The notes under the pieces are model-generated. The model was given only the letters and a program-made list of their open reading frames with translations, ran no database searches and had not been told where the DNA came from. Position numbers and translations under genes: made by a program. A stretch of DNA of 64,000 nucleotides from Eutypa lata (lineage: Eukaryota; Ascomycota; Sordariomycetes; Xylariales; Diatrypaceae): assembly GCA_022661535.1 (NCBI GenBank), contig JAKULF010000008.1, positions 620,001-684,000 on the forward strand, in the 5' to 3' direction. This document shows, piece by piece, positions 1-10,817 of the stretch (positions are counted from its first letter, which is position 1; the number at the start of each line of letters is the position of its first letter).

Positions 1-2137
1 AGCATTCTATCGGCGTTGTAGAAACCAACACGGGCGGGAGAAGCAAATCTATTTCTCTACAGCCCGGGCAGTCAGCCAGCCAGTCAATTATGCTCAACTA
101 TTGTTGGTTGATCCATACAGACAGACAGGCAGGCAGTTAATACCACTCACCCCATAGATATTCCTGGAGGCTGATAGAGGGGCACCCATCATACATGCAT
201 GCATTGCTAGCTCACGATGCGACATGGCCGGCAGGCAGGCAGGCAGGCAGGCAGGCGGGAAGGTGAGCAAACAAGCTTCAGGTCCTCCCGCCAATGGGTA
301 GGTGTCGGGGTTAGATGAGGTCCTAGACAGGCAGACCCCGGGAGACAGTGCGTGTTGATGACTGGCTCCGGGCCTTGCATGGCATGCCGTGCCGCACGCC
401 ACGCAAGGCCGAGTCGGGCGGCACACATGCTGCATACATAACAGATATATTATTACCTTACCTACCTACGTAACTTAGGAATAAAACAATGCGTATAAGT
501 TTTATGTACCTATATAGTATGGTCGTTTTTGTGATTCATCAGTTAAAGAGAAAGAGAGAAAGCTTGAGGTCGCACAGCGTTTAGTCAAGGGGTCGGTCAT
601 GTTAGCAATCCTGACGTAGACATACGCGCATATAAACGTACGTACATGCACATACCTACATGCGTACGGACAGGCAGACAGGCAGACAGGCAGATCACTA
701 CAAATGTCTCTCACCGTGACCCATGTACAGTATGTAGCTCAGCTCTCATAGGCCGCAGCCGCACGGAGCAAACGGGATAGGATGGAACCTTTTGGATTCA
801 CCTCGACCGGGTTGCTCCTTTACGGGGCTCGCTTGGACTACAGCGCCGGGCAGCCACACGTAGGCAAGTCAGTCAGTCAGTCATAAAGGGTGTTCTCTCC
901 GACGGCAGGCATTTCCGTGGCTTCAGCAGCCCGGACTCGACTCGGCAATGTTTACTCGGACCTTGCAGAAATACGTGCATATCATACATATCCACGTACC
1001 TACCCGGATTGTGATGGACCGTGGCATTTTCTTTACGAGCCAATGCTAGGTAGGCCAGAACAATCGGTTGGATTTCCCAATACCTGTCCTCTACCTAGTC
1101 AGGGGGGAGGAGGGTCTCGGTCGGTCCGGCTCGGCGCCGATTAGACGAGGAAGGACGGACGGACGGACTGGGAAGCTTACGTCCGTGTGAGATACAGATA
1201 TCCATAGCTATAACAGCAGAAGATCAGCCTCGACGTGCTCTGTACGTATTCGAAAACGGTAATGCTTTGAAAAGGAGAACTTGGCGAATTAGTTAGGGAT
1301 TCGCAAGAGAAAGAGACAGGTTGGGCAAGGAAGGCTCTTGCTTGCTCGAGCTAGCCTCCGAGAGAGACCGCTGGCGAGCTTCCGAAGAATGCTACCTCGC
1401 CGGATGCATGGGAGCCGATGCTGGCCGCCGTATTATGTGGCCTCGATAGATAGTGCGTCTTAACAAGTGATAATAGACCACGGTGAATTCTTCTCCGTCT
1501 TCGAGATTTCTCCTCCCTTGTTTCAGTTACCTAACGCTACATAGGTAGGTAGGCAGGCTTGAGCAGATACGACCCTACTGACAGAAGAGTGCTGCCACAT
1601 GACATGACTCGAACAAGCATGCATCTTGTGTGTTGTGCTACTATGTCGCTAGTCCTTCCTCGTTCTCTCCCAACAACTGATATCGGATATCACTATCACA
1701 TACGACGTGGGTGCTGCGTGGCGTCCGGACGGGGCCAAAACAAACAAAAAAAAGGTACAAAAACAAAAGAGGCAAAAGACAGACAGACAGACAGAGCTCT
1801 CTTGTTTGGAAGAATGAAGTCTATTTTTGGGATGCAGAATATGGTACAAGTAGCAGGCAGGCGCAATGCGGGAGATACATCTCGGACATGCGCCAATCCG
1901 CTGAGCCGCAAGTCGTGTGTTACATGTCCTCCCCAACCTGTTAACAACACAGTGGAGAGATGATGATGAAGATTTCTCGCATGGTGGTGATCGTTGCCCA
2001 GGTTGCCACCCTCTATTGTTGAAGTGTCCCAGCCGGCACCAACGATTCTATGTAGCTCTAGCACCAATCCCGTGCCTCTAATATATGACATGCCAAGCGC
2101 CGGCTGTCTTCGGAGAGGAGGCGGCCGCCGTGGCCGA
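1..2137. other. Intergenic, microsatellite-rich, no gene seen
   Basis: I see no gene here. The stretch holds short tetranucleotide arrays: a GGCA run at about 229-256, GGAC repeats near 1150-1165, TAGG/GCAG repeats at 1541-1558 and GACA repeats at about 1779-1795. The right part, from about 1700 to 2137, is probably the 3' untranslated and downstream region of the cytochrome bc1 subunit gene on the minus strand. Open frames in this stretch have no recognisable domains and shift with the repeats. Confidence 0.6.
229..256. repeat. GGCA tetranucleotide microsatellite
   Basis: Perfect tandem GGCA units, about seven copies, in gene-free DNA. Related GGCAGACA-type runs occur at about 115-135 and 670-692. 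Confidence 0.9.
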
Positions 2138-2973
2138 TCACTTGAGTTGAGACCAGAGCTTGGGAGCTGCGCACTGGGTAGCACAGTGGGCGAGGTGGAA
2201 AACTGCGGGATCGCGTCAGCGGAACTGTCTACAGCTAGGAGGGAAGCACGATCCTTCCCCCATCTCGACGCAAAAAATCTTACACTCCTCAACACAGTCC
2301 TCCCCTTCGTCGTCGTCGGAGGCGCCCGTGACTCGCTCTACGCACTCATCGTAGTGGTGCTTAGCCGAGGAGCACTGCTTCGAGTTTGCGCATTCTGGGT
2401 AGAGATAGTTTAGTCAGTAGTTAGATCGCGGATGCTAACTTTGATTGCAACGATAGTGTACATCTTTGCGTGATGGACACGGGCGGGAGTAGAGGGGTTA
2501 TCTCCTCGGAAGCGAATTGTTTGCATGATCGGGTGTACGGAAGTGAGAGGCTGGTTGGTTGGTGACAAACCTTCTTCGAGCTTCTCCTTAGGGTCTACAA
2601 TCTCGTCCTCGTCTTCCTCCTCGTCTTCCTCCTCCTCGGGCTCCTCCTGTGCGTCGTCCTATAGAACAAAAGGTAAGCTATACAGCCTGGGCTAGGTACG
2701 GTGGGCAGTGGGAGAGGTAGATTTGGCTGTGGGATTGCATTGCCCTCGGAAGCCCCCAGCCCAGACGACAACGTCTGCTGAATCGGTGGAGAACTGTGCA
2801 GTGCTCGGTCGTATGCAGTAGTGGTGATTATGGGAGAAGCTTCCCGGGGGGCTAAGCAAGTGAGCGATCAAAATAAATTCCCGTACCTTATCCTCAGGCG
2901 GAGCTTCGGCTTCGGCGGTGCTCCACGGCGTTGCGGCCTCAACTAAGTCGGTGATAGTATCCCAGAAACCCAT
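2138..2973 (-). CDS. QCR6: Ubiquinol-cytochrome c reductase acidic hinge subunit (QCR6 family)
   Basis: Small acidic subunit of mitochondrial respiratory complex III, which helps cytochrome c dock on cytochrome c1 in the intermembrane space. I infer four exons: 2887-2973, 2571-2658, 2284-2394 and 2138-2202. Joined, they encode 116 residues in one frame. The N-terminus starts MGFWDTITDL. Residues 30-58 are almost all Asp/Glu, the family hallmark. They are followed by a Cys-rich hinge (CANSKQC, then DECVERV, EDCVEEFF and HCATQCAAPKLW) ending in SQLK. The last intron interrupts the EEFF motif, and its removal restores the exact family sequence, which strongly supports this model. Length and the cysteine pairs that form the two disulfides match the family. 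It is an ordinary housekeeping gene, with no sign of damage. Confidence 0.9.
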
Positions 2974-3753
2974 GGTGGTTTAGAAGCCGAGGCGGTGCGC
3001 GGATCCAATGGGGGTTATTGTTGGCGGGTGAGGGAGGGAGGTTGTCGGAGTTGGTGAGGTGTTTTGGTTGTCTCTTGTCTGTTATTTCGCGGATTGGGAA
3101 ATTCAATTCAAAATGGGGGTCGAACGACCGGATGGGGGTTTTTCGATGGAACCTTGAGAAAATTAACAGAAACAGCTGCTCTGCTTGAACCTCGGCCAAT
3201 CAAAATGCCTCAATTGCAACTCCATATCGTCAAAGTCACGTGCTTTTACCACTATTAGCATTTTTAAGCACATCGGCGCTCTACTATACGTATTAGGACG
3301 TAGTACAAGGAACTGCCCTGGCAGCCATGGTCCACAGAAGCTGTCTAGCCTATTGTTATAGTCTTATGTAGCACCAAGATTTTCACTTCTGACGTAGTTG
3401 CATGCAGTTATTATAGAAACTTCTTACGGCAACAACTTGGAAAGGACATCGAGCATGTAGAGTAATATCATGAACTCAATGATAAAACAATACTACTAGC
3501 AACTAGATAGATGCCTTATACACGGTTGAAGCGTTACTACGTAATGAATTGACCAAATAAATCAAACTTCAAGTTCATCAGTCTAGACACAATCTCTGTC
3601 TCATCTTTAACCATAAAAAGGGTATCATATTCCGTCTTCATCTAGACACTCTGCATCAAAGAATAACGCCCACGATACCTATGCGAAATACATACATGCT
3701 AATCCCAGGGTTCAATTGATGCTACACAATGAAACATACTGAAAGCCTCCCCC
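2974..3753. other. Intergenic between QCR6 and the WBP2-like gene
   Basis: The left end is the promoter of the QCR6 gene, which is read leftwards from 2973. The right end is the 3' flank of the WBP2-like gene, which ends at 3754. The DNA is AT-rich from about 3230 and has no recognisable coding sequence. Confidence 0.6.
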
Positions 3754-4596
3754 TCATTCTCGCTCTGCTTCTTCTCGTGCTCTCTCATCAAATCGCATAC
3801 TGATTGCTTGTGCCTGGGCCTCGTCATAATTTGGTGGCGGCTCATCCGGAACTTGTTGGCTCTGCTGTGCTTGTTGGTTTGCTTCGTCTGCTTGTCGAGC
3901 CGCTGTAGTTTCGGCATGTCCTGCATCTCCCGTAGTTTGGCGCGGTCTATATTCGGGAAGCTCTTCGTCATGTACCGTTTGGAGTAGGTTGGTCTGCCCG
4001 GTCTCCTGTGCGAGCTGTGCGGCATGGTGGAGGCGCCCGTTGATCTCCACAAATTTGGCTTGAAAATCACTGAAACCGCCGTCATTGAAGACCAACTTCA
4101 CCTTTGCCCACGTCACCTCAGATGGGATGTTACCATCGGGCACTGGCCGGACCGTCGCCTGCCAATACCATGGCCCGAACCAAGACGAGTCGGTACGCGT
4201 ATCTTGACAACCAAGGATTTTGGAAGAAAAGGATTTTAAATCCTCAGTCGGTTTGGCTGGTAAGTATATCACCTATCAATAGAGAATTGTAAGAACCAAT
4301 GCCGTAATCTAGGTAATCTCTAGTAGTCTACTTACTCTCTGGTTTGTGATATAAGCTGTTCCTTGATCGCTTTTCTTAGAAAAATCTGCCGCAGGGCCCG
4401 ACTCGTTTACGGCCGAGAGCTCGAAAGACACTCGACCCCGTGTCTTATGTAGTATTCTTTCATTCGGCAGCGGCTCAATCTCGCCTGATCGAGACAGCAT
4501 AACCCAGCTGGCATCTAGGTCAGCATCGTCCTCCTCACCACGGAGACTCTGTCTTCGAATATAGGAGGAATGCTGGTCATGAAGTCCGTAATCCAT
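3754..4596 (-). CDS. WW-domain-binding protein 2-like protein with PPxY motif
   Basis: Two exons, 4336-4596 and 3754-4272, with a 63-bp intron, encode 259 residues. Residues about 30-170 resemble the GRAM/WBP2 fold: a start with SWVMLSRSGEI, a central ITNQR strand, then a segment with SWFGPWYWQA and KLVFNDGGFSDF. The C-terminal third is low-complexity and Gln/Ala-rich. It carries a PPPNY motif at about 232-236 and an LPEY variant at about 192-195. In this family PPxY motifs bind WW domains, for example those of Nedd4/Rsp5 ubiquitin ligases, so a role as a ubiquitin-ligase adaptor or trafficking factor is an inference. The family assignment rests on motif recall, not on a search. The start is the first ATG, and the frame is continuous across the intron. 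Confidence 0.72.
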
Positions 4597-7500
4597 GACG
4601 TAGAACGCTCAGGAGATGTATGAACGTATACCCTAGTGAAAATGCAACATAATAAAACATGAGTAGGCGGGAGCGGGTATGCTAGCCTACTTTAGGGGGA
4701 AGAGCAAGGAATAAGAATAGAGAAAATCCCACACTTTGGACAGATGGACAGACAGAGAATAACTAGACTTACTTTATCGACATGATGGCAAAAAAAATCA
4801 AAGTAGCCACTTAAGAAGCTGTGGAGCGGCCGTGTCTCGGGCTTCAACGGGTCTGCTGGGTTCGTTCGGCAATATGACGCCGCCAGGGTATAGATTCTCT
4901 ACTAGCAGGAGCAGGCAGGAAGAGCTCCGAGCGGCACAGTTTCTTTGCAGGAGTCGAATAAGAGCGACCGAGATCTGGGCGTGATACTGTGGGCCACCCG
5001 AGCTGTAGCCTCTAAACCCGCCCTGCCGAGTCTGACCTCCCGAGTGACAGGGTTACCCTTATGCAAGCCTCGCAGGTGGGAGGAGCGTGGATCACAAGAA
5101 TAGTAGCAGTGGCAGTAGTGCTATGTAGTAGTAGCAGCAGCAGCAGCAGCACCGGGAGGAGGAGTATGGACAGTAGCAATAACGATAGTATGTGGTAGGT
5201 AATAAACTATAGCCGAGAGACACATAAGATAGAAGGGGGGTGTGTGTGTGGGAGGGAGATGACACAACAGGGTAATGTGGCGCTAAGGCGAGATACTAGA
5301 CAATAAGAGGTTATTTGGCTACTTACGAGACCAATAATTGGGGAAGCGATGTACGCAACAAGTTAACAAGCAGACAAGACAACATTAATTAGAAATAAGC
5401 CCTTGAATAGTAGCGTTGTCCGGTTCAGAACGGCGTTAATAATTTTGGTTTGAATTTGGATGGATTTGGATAAGTGAACACTGCAAATGCACCTGAAGGT
5501 GGACTCTCCGGTACAAGCCAAGACTTAGTTATCCTTTCTAGCGCAATGTACGAAGCTTCGAGAGCGAAAAAAAAGACTGTGCTGCCGGCTGCCGGCTCTA
5601 TGACGGCCAGGTGGTAATACCTACATAGGTAATGACCTAGCTCTACGAGCTTGCAGCCAACCTACTGCCGACTTACCTACCTACAGACCTACAGACCTAC
5701 AGACCTAGGTACCAACATACATAATTAGCACGTAGTATTACAAGGTTATTGTTCTTTTAAGCGATTGATTTACATGCTTCCGCCTCACATTGGTTAATTA
5801 CTTGCCTTGCCAAGCATGTCAAAATCTGTCATTTTTATATAATTCTTAGAGGATATGTAAGGAATAGCGAGGCTTAGTGCAATGTACGTGTGGAAACTAG
5901 CGAATTGTATTTGAAACAGTTTGAACATGCTCGGACTTCATAGGGTGTAAGAGGTAGGAATCACTGTTCTTTAGTCCGGTCTACATACTACGAACAATAT
6001 ACCTTATGTACCTCGCACGTATCCATCCCAACAAAATTTGATGGCATGAATTTCTAGTAGATGGATATGATTACCTAAGATAAACAAAACGTATTAAAAC
6101 TAAATGCTTCATCTTTAAGACGAGACTAGACTATTCGCTGCAAAGCTAATTGGAAAGTGCGGCTAAGCAGGTTGTGAAACAATCATCTTGAAGATAGACT
6201 TGCATGTGTCATTCCCCATGCATGGCCACCTAAACATTCTGCAATTATAATAAACCTACATACATAAGGCTTCTCCAAACTACCTCCTACATAATGGTAA
6301 AACTACGAAACCGATACGTAGGCATCTTAGTGACTACCTTATCTGAGAGGAACAGCATGCGTGGAAGGTTACAGTCAATCAGTGATAGAATGCTGCTCTT
6401 TGCATATTCAACCCCGTTGCCTATCAGCTCTTCAGTATTCGTCACCGAGCAGTATCACAAAATGCGGAACTCGTCCGAGTATCGGTCTTGTTGACATAGC
6501 TAACCGTAGTGCAATACACGAATGTTCTTGGGGTAGTAGCTTCATTATGTGTGTAGGTTCTAGCTAATAACTACCAGAACTAGTAGCTTGCTTTGAGCAG
6601 TTTTACGGGCTTTCAGCAAACAAACAGAAAAAATCCCAATGAGCGGTCAAGAAGTGCTTGATGAACTTATCTAATAGAGGTAGCGTGCCTTTTCGCCGTT
6701 CAAATAGAATACAACCATGCCGATTCAAGATAAGTAGTAGTAGTCAAGGTGTGTAGTCAATGTAACAGGGTGGTCTTGACGTATAAAGTTGATATGTTTC
6801 AAAGCATATACCATTTTAATAGGTTCGGTATGTATAGTTGTGGGCCCAGCTATGGACTTATTGGTCGAGCTTTCGGCTTGGTAGGCCGGAGCTGTTCCAC
6901 TTTACCTATGTACACCGGCCGGCTCAAGGTCGTGAGTGGGTTTCAAAGTTAAGAGTTCTCTACTCTCTACCTACCTACCTAGCATCTACAAGATTCACCA
7001 AATGCGGTATAATAGCTATAGGTACCTAGCTACGTGTGAAACAGCTCTAAGAGGAACTCTAGTTTATTTTCCGACGGCATGTACATGTTTCTCTTATCTA
7101 GTACCGTTTCAATACACAAATATAAGACTATAATCAGGGCAGTTTAGGGGGTTCCAGTTCTTTGCTCCGGCGCCGGAAAGGGACGGAACTCTTTTTCCAT
7201 CGAGCTATGACGGATGTTAAAGTCTTTTCTGCATGAGATACCTCTTGTGTAGGATACTACACATTTCTTTATTATATGGATACAATTACCGGAACCATGG
7301 CTCGAGATAAACCCTAGCTTAGATAGGTGTATGACGGGATTTGTGGTGCTAATCTATAGGGAGTTACACACTACACTACATGGCAACACCCCGAGGAGTT
7401 ATCGTCATGCATCGAATATATCCCACAAATACAGCCTCTCTCCAGGCGCACAAGGTTCAACTGCCGTCTCAGCTTCTGACTGGTTCGAGTAGGATGGGGT

Positions 7501-8699
7501 CATGCAACTAAACTCGAGTTTTCGGTATCCCGAGCTGTCGACGAGCTTCGTCCGGGACATCGACCCCTGGCTCCCAATCGCTACAAACCGCCTAGCGTCA
7601 CTTGACCGAGTCAAGCGACTCAGCCCTGCTTACATACGATGATCATCGTTAGACTAGGTACTCCAAACTCTGACGTCTTGGCTGCGAACCTGGCCTAGGT
7701 ATGCAGAGTCCGATTCGGTTGAACACCCCCCGGGGCCGAGCCTGTCAGCGTCTAGGTATAGGGCTTCACAAACTTTATCAGGTCCACCACGATAGTTCCT
7801 ATATCGTTCATTTTCGATAGAGGCAGGCAGCACACACACGAGCTGGGTTTTCCCTTGTATATCGTGAGTAGGTTCTTTCAGAGTCGTCTATGAAATAGCC
7901 AGACAACTATGACTACCCATAATCCCCACCCACGACGAAACCTGAAAGCAACCTAGTTAGCTGCTATAGTCAGACCACTTTGACTAGGACAGCGACACCC
8001 GACTGGCGTCTAAACTGGTATGGGCCCGGAACCCATTATACCGCTAGACATAGAAGACCGTTGCCCCTCATTCGTTCCTTCTACGCCCTTCACCACCTCC
8101 GTTTCCGGGAGTCGTCCCTGAAACCCACAACAGTAGACCTATCGTAACTCCACGTATGACGATATGGAAACTTCACCCATCTTAGGCGCAGCTCAATCAA
8201 TGGCATGGATACCCAGCAAGAACAACCTTCAATCCCCTTGCACTAGGAGGTTCCAGGAACCGTCATATGAACAATATTAGTGTTCTGGCACTGCACGATA
8301 TGTGGGGATATATGTAAGCCTAGCACTAACATTACGTGTTATACGTAGGAGTGTAGTCAGTTGGTTCTCCGGGGATATAGAGCAGCTTCGAGCAAACTTC
8401 ATCGTACTCGCTCCCAAAAGACAGCATTCGGCCAAGCCAAAACTTTACGGTTGAAAACCGCTAAGAAAGAAGAAAAAAACCTGCTGCTGGAGTGTGGAAG
8501 ACAGCGTGTGGGGCCTTCACCGTGCTCCCGCACCAATACGACACATGCAATCGCTAGAACTAAAAGTCGCTATATCAGATTAGATCCTCCCCAGGTACCC
8601 AGTAAAAAGCTGTCAGCTATGACGAACTAGTTCTGGCTCGCACGTAGAATATCCACCGAATTTCAGGGTCCTTATAATACCTAGTAAGTAGGGCCACGT
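4597..8699. other. Gene-poor DNA upstream of the WBP2-like gene
   Basis: This 4.1-kb stretch contains no gene I can support. It begins with the promoter and leader region of the WBP2-like gene (minus strand), including a GTA/GCA trinucleotide run near 5126-5151. From about 5500 it is relatively AT-rich with many stop codons in all frames. It has scattered CTAC/CAGA repeats, for example three copies of ACAGACCT-type units at about 5680-5705. An 89-residue lysine/arginine-rich open frame at 8361-8630 (plus) has no domain I recognise. It could be a relic or chance. Confidence 0.55.
5126..5151. repeat. GTA/GCA trinucleotide microsatellite
   Basis: Tandem GTA then GCA triplets in non-coding DNA, upstream of the WBP2-like gene. 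Confidence 0.85.
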
Positions 8700-8762
8700 G
8701 CCGCCTAAAGCTGACAGGTCGAGCAGCAACAACAGAAAGAGAAAGAAGAAAAAGAACCTACT

Positions 8763-8784
8763 GCCTACCTACCTACCTACCTAC
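8763..8784. repeat. CTAC tetranucleotide microsatellite
   Basis: About five perfect CTAC units, followed after a short gap by TATG units. It is one of the best examples of the TAGG/CCTA-type runs that recur in intergenic DNA across this window. Confidence 0.9.
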
Positions 8785-9123
8785 GGAGTAACTATGTATG
8801 TATGTATCTAGAGAGCCGTTCACACCACCTAACTAGATTTCTAGAAAGAGGACACGCGGGCTACTACTGTACTAAGCCCAAAGGTTCCACACGGGACCAG
8901 CCGCTCCTGGAAAAAAGTTTCCAGTTCCCATTTGGGACCTGACTCGTCTCCAATCAAAGTCCAGAGGGCCAGTCCCAGGCGACTGGTCCCGCAACGGCCC
9001 CAGCTTTTCCCTCCCTTCCCTCCCGGCCCACGCCCGCCGTCCCCGTCCAATGTCTCCCGATGCCGGGGCTTGGTCGAACTCCTCCACATACTATACCTAC
9101 TATACTATACTACACCACACTGA

Positions 9124-9150
9124 CCACACCACACCACACCACACCACACC
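9124..9150. repeat. CACAC pentanucleotide microsatellite
   Basis: Tandem ACCAC/CACAC units next to TATAC repeats, in non-coding DNA. Confidence 0.85.
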
Positions 9151-10507
9151 ATACCACACACTATTACCCTCGGCTCGAGCCTCTCAACGGATTTCCCCCC
9201 ATTCACCGCTACCACGCGAGTTCAGATGGGCGGGCCACGTTACACCAATCCAGCTAACCACCTATGTAGGTAGCTAAGTCACCCTATTTTTACTACTTAC
9301 GCGATGTCCCCGTCCTCTAAAAAGAGAGCCAGAGAAGGAAGAAGAAAAAGGAGAAAGATCGGCAAACGAAAGAAGAAAAGGAGAGAGAGCAAGACAGAAG
9401 AAAAAACGACAGGTCGACTACGAAACTTCGGGTTCCCCTAGATCGCAAAAGCCTCGCTCGGGAACTAAAATCAAACGATGACGGCAGCTGGGGTGCCTGG
9501 CAAGCAAGCAAGCAAGCGAACGAGCTAGCGAGCGAGCGAGCACGGTGGTCGTCGTCTCCACTAGATCCCGACCCGACGTCTCTCGCTTTCTTTCCTTTTT
9601 CCCCCTTTTCCTGTACTATGATGTGCTCGACATGATCTTGGCACCTCTCTCCTGCTAATGTATGATGTCGTCGTCGTATAGTCCTCTCTACATATATACA
9701 TAAGACCCCCAGCTATGCATCGAATGCTGCAAGGATGCCATAACATAACACTAAAAAGGCAGCGAGTCAAGTTAAGTTGGGACGATGCACACATGTCAAA
9801 ACCATTCATCGGCGACCAGGCGGACCTCCCCGCCACCGTCATCTTCGTTCAACAAAAATGTATGTGTGTGTGATTTCATTAAGCCATGTCATTATCATAA
9901 AACCCCTAACAAAGCGTGATCGACCTCCTCTTTTGCTCCCTCCAGACAGACAGATAGACAGCCTACCGCCAACCAGTCCGGAATCTCTCTTGGCACGTGC
10001 TCTCCTCTCGAACCGAACTGAGCACCTGATGCGACCTGACGCGACCTGACGCCATAGCCAACAAGCGAGATGTACTCGGGATACCAGGGCAGGAAAGATC
10101 GCGAGCAATTTCCACAGGGGGAGAAAGGGAGAGAGAGACAGAGGGAGAGAGATTGTCGGACAGACCGCGACAGAAAGCAGTGAGTAAAACAAGAGAGGAG
10201 ACGAAGAGACGACGTGAAAACCCGAACCAGGGAAGCCGCGAGCGAACAGACCAACCCATTCCAAAAGCCCAAGACCAGAGACCACAGAAACCTGATACAC
10301 CCCCTTCTCTCTCTGCCTCCATTGGGGCAGAAACAAAGGGGAAAAAATAAAAATAAAACGAAACAAGTAGACACCGTCCAAGGTTCCAAATTAAACCAAA
10401 CAGACAAACTCGAAGTATGCAGGGAGTGCCCTTATATCCATCTTCGCCCTCCATAATGCAAACAAACTCCCCCCCTTTTTTAATAACGCCATCCATACAT
10501 GTGTGTG

Positions 10508-10550
10508 CTTGTGTGTGTGTGTGTGTGTGTGTCTGTGTGTGTCTGTGCGA
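10508..10550. repeat. GT dinucleotide microsatellite
   Basis: A mostly perfect GT tract with two TC interruptions, downstream of the Rid1-like gene. Confidence 0.9.
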
Positions 10551-10817
10551 GAGAGCATGTTTTTAGTCCCCCCTAGTCAAGCGTGTTATTTTCTGTCTCG
10601 CTGTTTTGAGCACAGTTTTTGATATGTAGTAAGTAGTGAGCTAGCTAGCTCATCGAAGAAGTCCCACCCTGATGACTCCTTTCCCCGTAGTGCGAGTATC
10701 GATGCCCGTAGCGCCAATGACATTGGAAGCTGTAGTCACCGTTGTTGTCCGCGTGCCCTGCTTCCTCTTCTGCTGCCTCCCCTCCTCTTCCCCCCAACGC
10801 CGCAGCAGGGCCTCCCG

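Larger units (their letters stand above)
8700..10817. other. Low-complexity intergenic block, 3' flank of the Rid1-like gene
   Basis: No gene seen. It contains several simple repeats: CTAC at 8763-8784, CACAC pentamers at about 9124-9150, CAAG then CGAG at about 9501-9541, and a long GT tract at about 10510-10550. Between 9320 and 10360 the plus strand is strongly purine-rich, with AGAAGA and GGGAGAGAGA runs. The reverse strand therefore shows long Leu/Ser/Phe-rich open frames (9839-10496) that are compositional artefacts. The right end is probably the 3' untranslated region of the minus-strand Rid1-like gene. Confidence 0.55.

Noticed and set aside
9304..9441. Short, very basic plus-strand frame beginning MSPSSKKRAREG, like a small nucleolar or ribosomal peptide
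   Set aside because: It lies in a GAA/GGA purine tract, where Lys/Arg codons arise by chance. No start context or conservation is visible.
9839..10496. Three overlapping 170-180-codon minus-strand frames rich in Leu, Ser and Phe
   Set aside because: They are produced by purine-rich DNA on the plus strand. Their hydrophobic look has no domain structure, and all three overlap in different frames.
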